This document shows, piece by piece, positions 44,938 through 47,086 of a DNA stretch of 47,086 bases. Every line of letters starts with the position of its first letter. Within the stretch, counting starts at the first letter, position 1. Source of the DNA: an uncultured Deferribacteres bacterium (GTDB lineage: Bacteria; Zhuqueibacterota; JdFR-76; DREG01); NCBI GenBank assembly GCA_913009825.1, contig CAJVYQ010000037.1, positions 1 through 47,086 of the forward strand, written 5' to 3'. Made by a program: the position numbers and the translations under genes. The notes under the pieces were generated by a model that was not told where the DNA came from, did not search any database, and saw nothing but the letters and a program-made list of their open reading frames with translations.

Positions 44938-46599
44938 CTAAAAAACCGCTGCTTCGCGATATTCGCCGAATTCTTCTTTTAATACCTGCACCATCTCGCC
45001 GAGCGTTACATAATTTTTTGCACACGCAATAAAATGCGGCATTAAGTTCGAACCGTCTACGGCGGACGCGCGAAGCGCTTGCAAACTTCTTTGCACTGCG
45101 TTGTTGTCCCGTTCCGCTTTCACTTTTCGCAGATTTTTTTTCTGCTCCTTTTCTACGTTAGGATCAATTTTCAACAGCGGAATTTCAATTTTCTCTTCTT
45201 GCTCCACATATCCGTTCACACCGACAATAATACGCTCATTTTTATCAATTTCCGCCTGATACTTCGCCGCCGCTTTGGCAATCTCTTTTTGAAAAAATCC
45301 CAGCTCGATGGCGGAAATCACGCCGCCCAATTTGTCTATTTTGGCAAAATAGGTTTCCGCTTCCCGTTCCAGTTCACCGGTTAACGATTCAACAAAATAA
45401 GAACCGGCAAGAGGATCGATGGTGTTGGTCACGCCGATTTCATGGGCTAAAATCTGCTGGGTGCGCAGGGCAATTTTCACCGCCTTCTCCGAAGGAAGCG
45501 CCCAGGTTTCATCCATGGAATTAGTGTGCAGCGACTGCGTTCCGCCCAGCACACCTGCTAATGCTTCATAAGCGGTTCGAATAATATTATTTTCCGGCTG
45601 CTGTGCCGTTAGTGAACAGCCCGCCGTTTGTGTATGAAAACGCATCAGCCGGGAGCGCGGGTTTTTCACTTTGTATTTCTCTTTCAGATGCCGCGCCCAG
45701 ATGCGGCGGGCGGCGCGGTATTTGGCAATCTCCTCAAAAATATCCAGATGGGCATTGAAGAAAAAGGAGAGCCGCGGCGCAAACTCATCCACATCCAGAC
45801 CGGCTTCGATGCCCGCTTCCACATAAGCGAATCCATCTGCCAGCGTGAACGCCAATTCCTGAACCGCTGTGGAACCAGCTTCCCGGATGTGGTAGCCGCT
45901 GATGGAAATGGTGTTCCATTGCCGCACTTCTTTACTGCAAAACTCCATGGAATCGGTTATAATCCGCATCGACGGCTGTGGTGGGAATATGTATTCTTTT
46001 TGCGCGATATATTCTTTCAAAATATCATTCTGCAGCGTACCCCGCAATTTGTCTCTCGACACGCCCTGTTTTTCACCCACTGCAATATAAAACGCAAGCA
46101 AAATTGCCGCGGGAGAATTGATGGTCATGGATGTGCTTACCTGATCCAACGGAATTTTATCGAAAATAATTTCCATATCCCGCAGTGTATCCACAGCCAC
46201 ACCGCAAACGCCAACCTCGCCGTAACTCTTGGGATGATCCGAATCATACCCCATCAGCGTGGGTAAGTCGAATGCGGTGGAAAGCCCTGTCTCGCCATGG
46301 TCGAGGAGAAAGTGGAAGCGCCGATTAGTATCTCCCGGTGTAGCGAACCCGGCAAACTGACGCATGGTCCACAACCGGCCGCGATACATATTCCGGTGCA
46401 CACCGCGTGTGTAGGGATATTCTCCGGGAAAACCGATATTCCGTAAATAATCGATATGTTCCACATCATCCGGCGTATAAAGTTCTTTGATCTTTTTAGA
46501 AGACGTGGTTACAAATTTGTCTTTCCTGTCTTTGCCGGCGGCATTTTTTTGTTTTCGCCATTCTTCTTTTTCCTTTTTGATTTCATCAAGATTTAACAT
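44938..46599 (-). CDS. Methylmalonyl-CoA mutase large (catalytic) subunit
   Basis: 553 residues, the substrate-binding barrel of the split B12-dependent mutase. Blocks: [98 protein letters not shown] and [20 protein letters not shown]. It lacks the C-terminal B12 domain, which is supplied by the 44108 gene. The ATG has GGGAGA at six bases. Promoter not identified; the family 2 and family 1 repeats begin just upstream. Confidence 0.95.
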   Translation of the reverse strand: MLNLDEIKKEKEEWRKQKNAAGKDRKDKFVTTSSKKIKELYTPDDVEHIDYLRNIGFPGEYPYTRGVHRNMYRGRLWTMRQFAGFATPGDTNRRFHFLLDHGETGLSTAFDLPTLMGYDSDHPKSYGEVGVCGVAVDTLRDMEIIFDKIPLDQVSTSMTINSPAAILLAFYIAVGEKQGVSRDKLRGTLQNDILKEYIAQKEYIFPPQPSMRIITDSMEFCSKEVRQWNTISISGYHIREAGSTAVQELAFTLADGFAYVEAGIEAGLDVDEFAPRLSFFFNAHLDIFEEIAKYRAARRIWARHLKEKYKVKNPRSRLMRFHTQTAGCSLTAQQPENNIIRTAYEALAGVLGGTQSLHTNSMDETWALPSEKAVKIALRTQQILAHEIGVTNTIDPLAGSYFVESLTGELEREAETYFAKIDKLGGVISAIELGFFQKEIAKAAAKYQAEIDKNERIIVGVNGYVEQEEKIEIPLLKIDPNVEKEQKKNLRKVKAERDNNAVQRSLQALRASAVDGSNLMPHFIACAKNYVTLGEMVQVLKEEFGEYREAAVF

Positions 46600-46626
46600 A
46601 TCTATCTCCCGGATTTTATTTTTTAT

Positions 46627-46803
46627 AACTACTTATTGTCTGAACGATAATTCCCGTTTTTGTCATTTCGACCGAAGGGAGAAATCTGTTTAACCTATTG
46701 ATTTATCGTGATATACAGATTCCTCGACTTCGTCCCGATAAAAACCATTGGGACTCCGCGCGGAATGACAAGTTTTACCGGTTTTCGGACAGACACTACT
46801 TAT
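46627..46803. repeat. Inverted-repeat element, family 2 (composite)
   Basis: ACTTATTGTCTGAACGATAA and TTTTCGGACAGACACTACTT are inverted ends. Inside are GACCGAAGGGAGAAATCTG and CTTCGTCCCGATAAAAACCA, related to 4558-4650. Confidence 0.55.
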
Positions 46804-46808
46804 TCATA

Positions 46809-46917
46809 CCTGAATTGAGCGATTCTAATGTCATTCCGCCTGCCCGGCCGCAGCGGGCAGGCAGAATGACCAAACTCTTTGGGTGGTTGTTTCAAGCTCA
46901 GAATCGCTCAATTCAGG
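46809..46917. repeat. MITE-like element, family 1, short form in opposite orientation
   Basis: CCTGAATTGAGCGATTCTAA to GAATCGCTCAATTCAGG with the CAAACTCTTTGGGTGGTTGT arm, reversed relative to the other copies. The AACAAGATTC arms are missing, so it is a deletion derivative of 109 bases. It directly follows a family 2 element. Confidence 0.75.
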
Positions 46918-46942
46918 TCATATTATTACTTTATTCGTAACT

Positions 46943-47055
46943 ATTCAGCTCACGTCTGGCTGACACAGGCAGAAAGCACACGAAACAATCGAAAGATCTC
47001 ATCTAACTTTTTTCCTGTTTTTTTTTGAGTCTTTCGCGGGCTGCCTGAGTAGTGA
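46943..47055. repeat. Family 3 intergenic repeat at the right edge
   Basis: AGCTCACGTCTGGCTGACAC, AGGCAGAAAGCACACGAAAC and, later, TCTTTCGCGGGCTGCCTGAG. Same order of words as 32881-32996 and 23524-23620. No gene in the final 487 bases of the window. Confidence 0.5.
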
Positions 47056-47086
47056 CAATACCGTAACACTTTAGTTTTTTGAACAA

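Overview
This window looks like chromosomal DNA of a bacterium from the Fibrobacteres-Chlorobi-Bacteroidetes (FCB) superphylum. The clues are a secreted papain-like protease ending in a QNYPNPFNP-type C-terminal sorting domain, a DUF5686-like protein with a carboxypeptidase-regulatory-like head, AAGG/GGAGG ribosome sites and moderate GC. A Calditrichota- or KSB1-like lineage would fit, but that is inference. I saw no rRNA, tRNA or CRISPR array.

Layout. 374-12819 holds mostly minus-strand envelope, signalling and metabolic genes: a DUF5686-like outer-membrane protein, an M19 dipeptidase lipoprotein, a Fic protein (plus strand), a GGDEF diguanylate cyclase, a DUF4097-like secreted protein, an IorA-like TPP enzyme and a large secreted protein of unknown function. 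12820-21271 is an AT-rich accessory island. 21352-38828 returns to core-type genes: papain-like protease, methyltransferase and ferredoxin protein, M48 protease, sodium:solute symporter, YHS lipoprotein, beta-barrel protein, asnA, SLC13 carrier, cstA, coaX and an FmdB zinc ribbon. 39385-46599 carries the carboxylase and mutase genes of the propionyl-CoA/methylmalonyl-CoA route: BCCP, biotin carboxylase, carboxyltransferase, and the small and large subunits of a split methylmalonyl-CoA mutase. A STAS protein and a zinc-ribbon membrane peptide lie among them.

The main discovery is that 17152-21104 is an array of integron gene cassettes, all on the minus strand, with no integrase gene in the window. 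Three attC sites are visible. Three successive cassettes each begin with an R' box that is the exact reverse complement of the R'' box at their own end (GTTATACGG/CCGTATAAC, GTTAGCA/TGCTAAC, GTTGGGCAG/CTGCCCAAC). This is the pattern expected when each cassette once circularised on itself. Two attC sites share a homologous stem, as in sedentary chromosomal integrons. A TTGACA-17-TAGTAT promoter lies at the head of the array and points into it. The array probably continues in decayed form to about 13500, through a two-gene cassette, a cassette with a broken lipoprotein gene, and a degenerate group II intron-like remnant.

The cargo looks like defence or stress functions: a protein with a deoxyribosyltransferase/TIR-like NPNVYYELG domain, a protein of unknown function, a Ser/Thr kinase overlapping a small RNase H-like protein, and a NO VEIN/sacsin-like GHKL ATPase with a C-terminal nuclease-like domain coupled to a small beta-rich protein. 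A defence role is inference.

Other items of note are a candidate small RNA (39106-39178) with its own promoter and terminator, an acyl-CoA dehydrogenase pseudogene, and at least three families of short inverted-repeat (MITE-like) elements. One of these supplies the stop codon of the GGDEF gene, and relatives of another flank the Fic gene.
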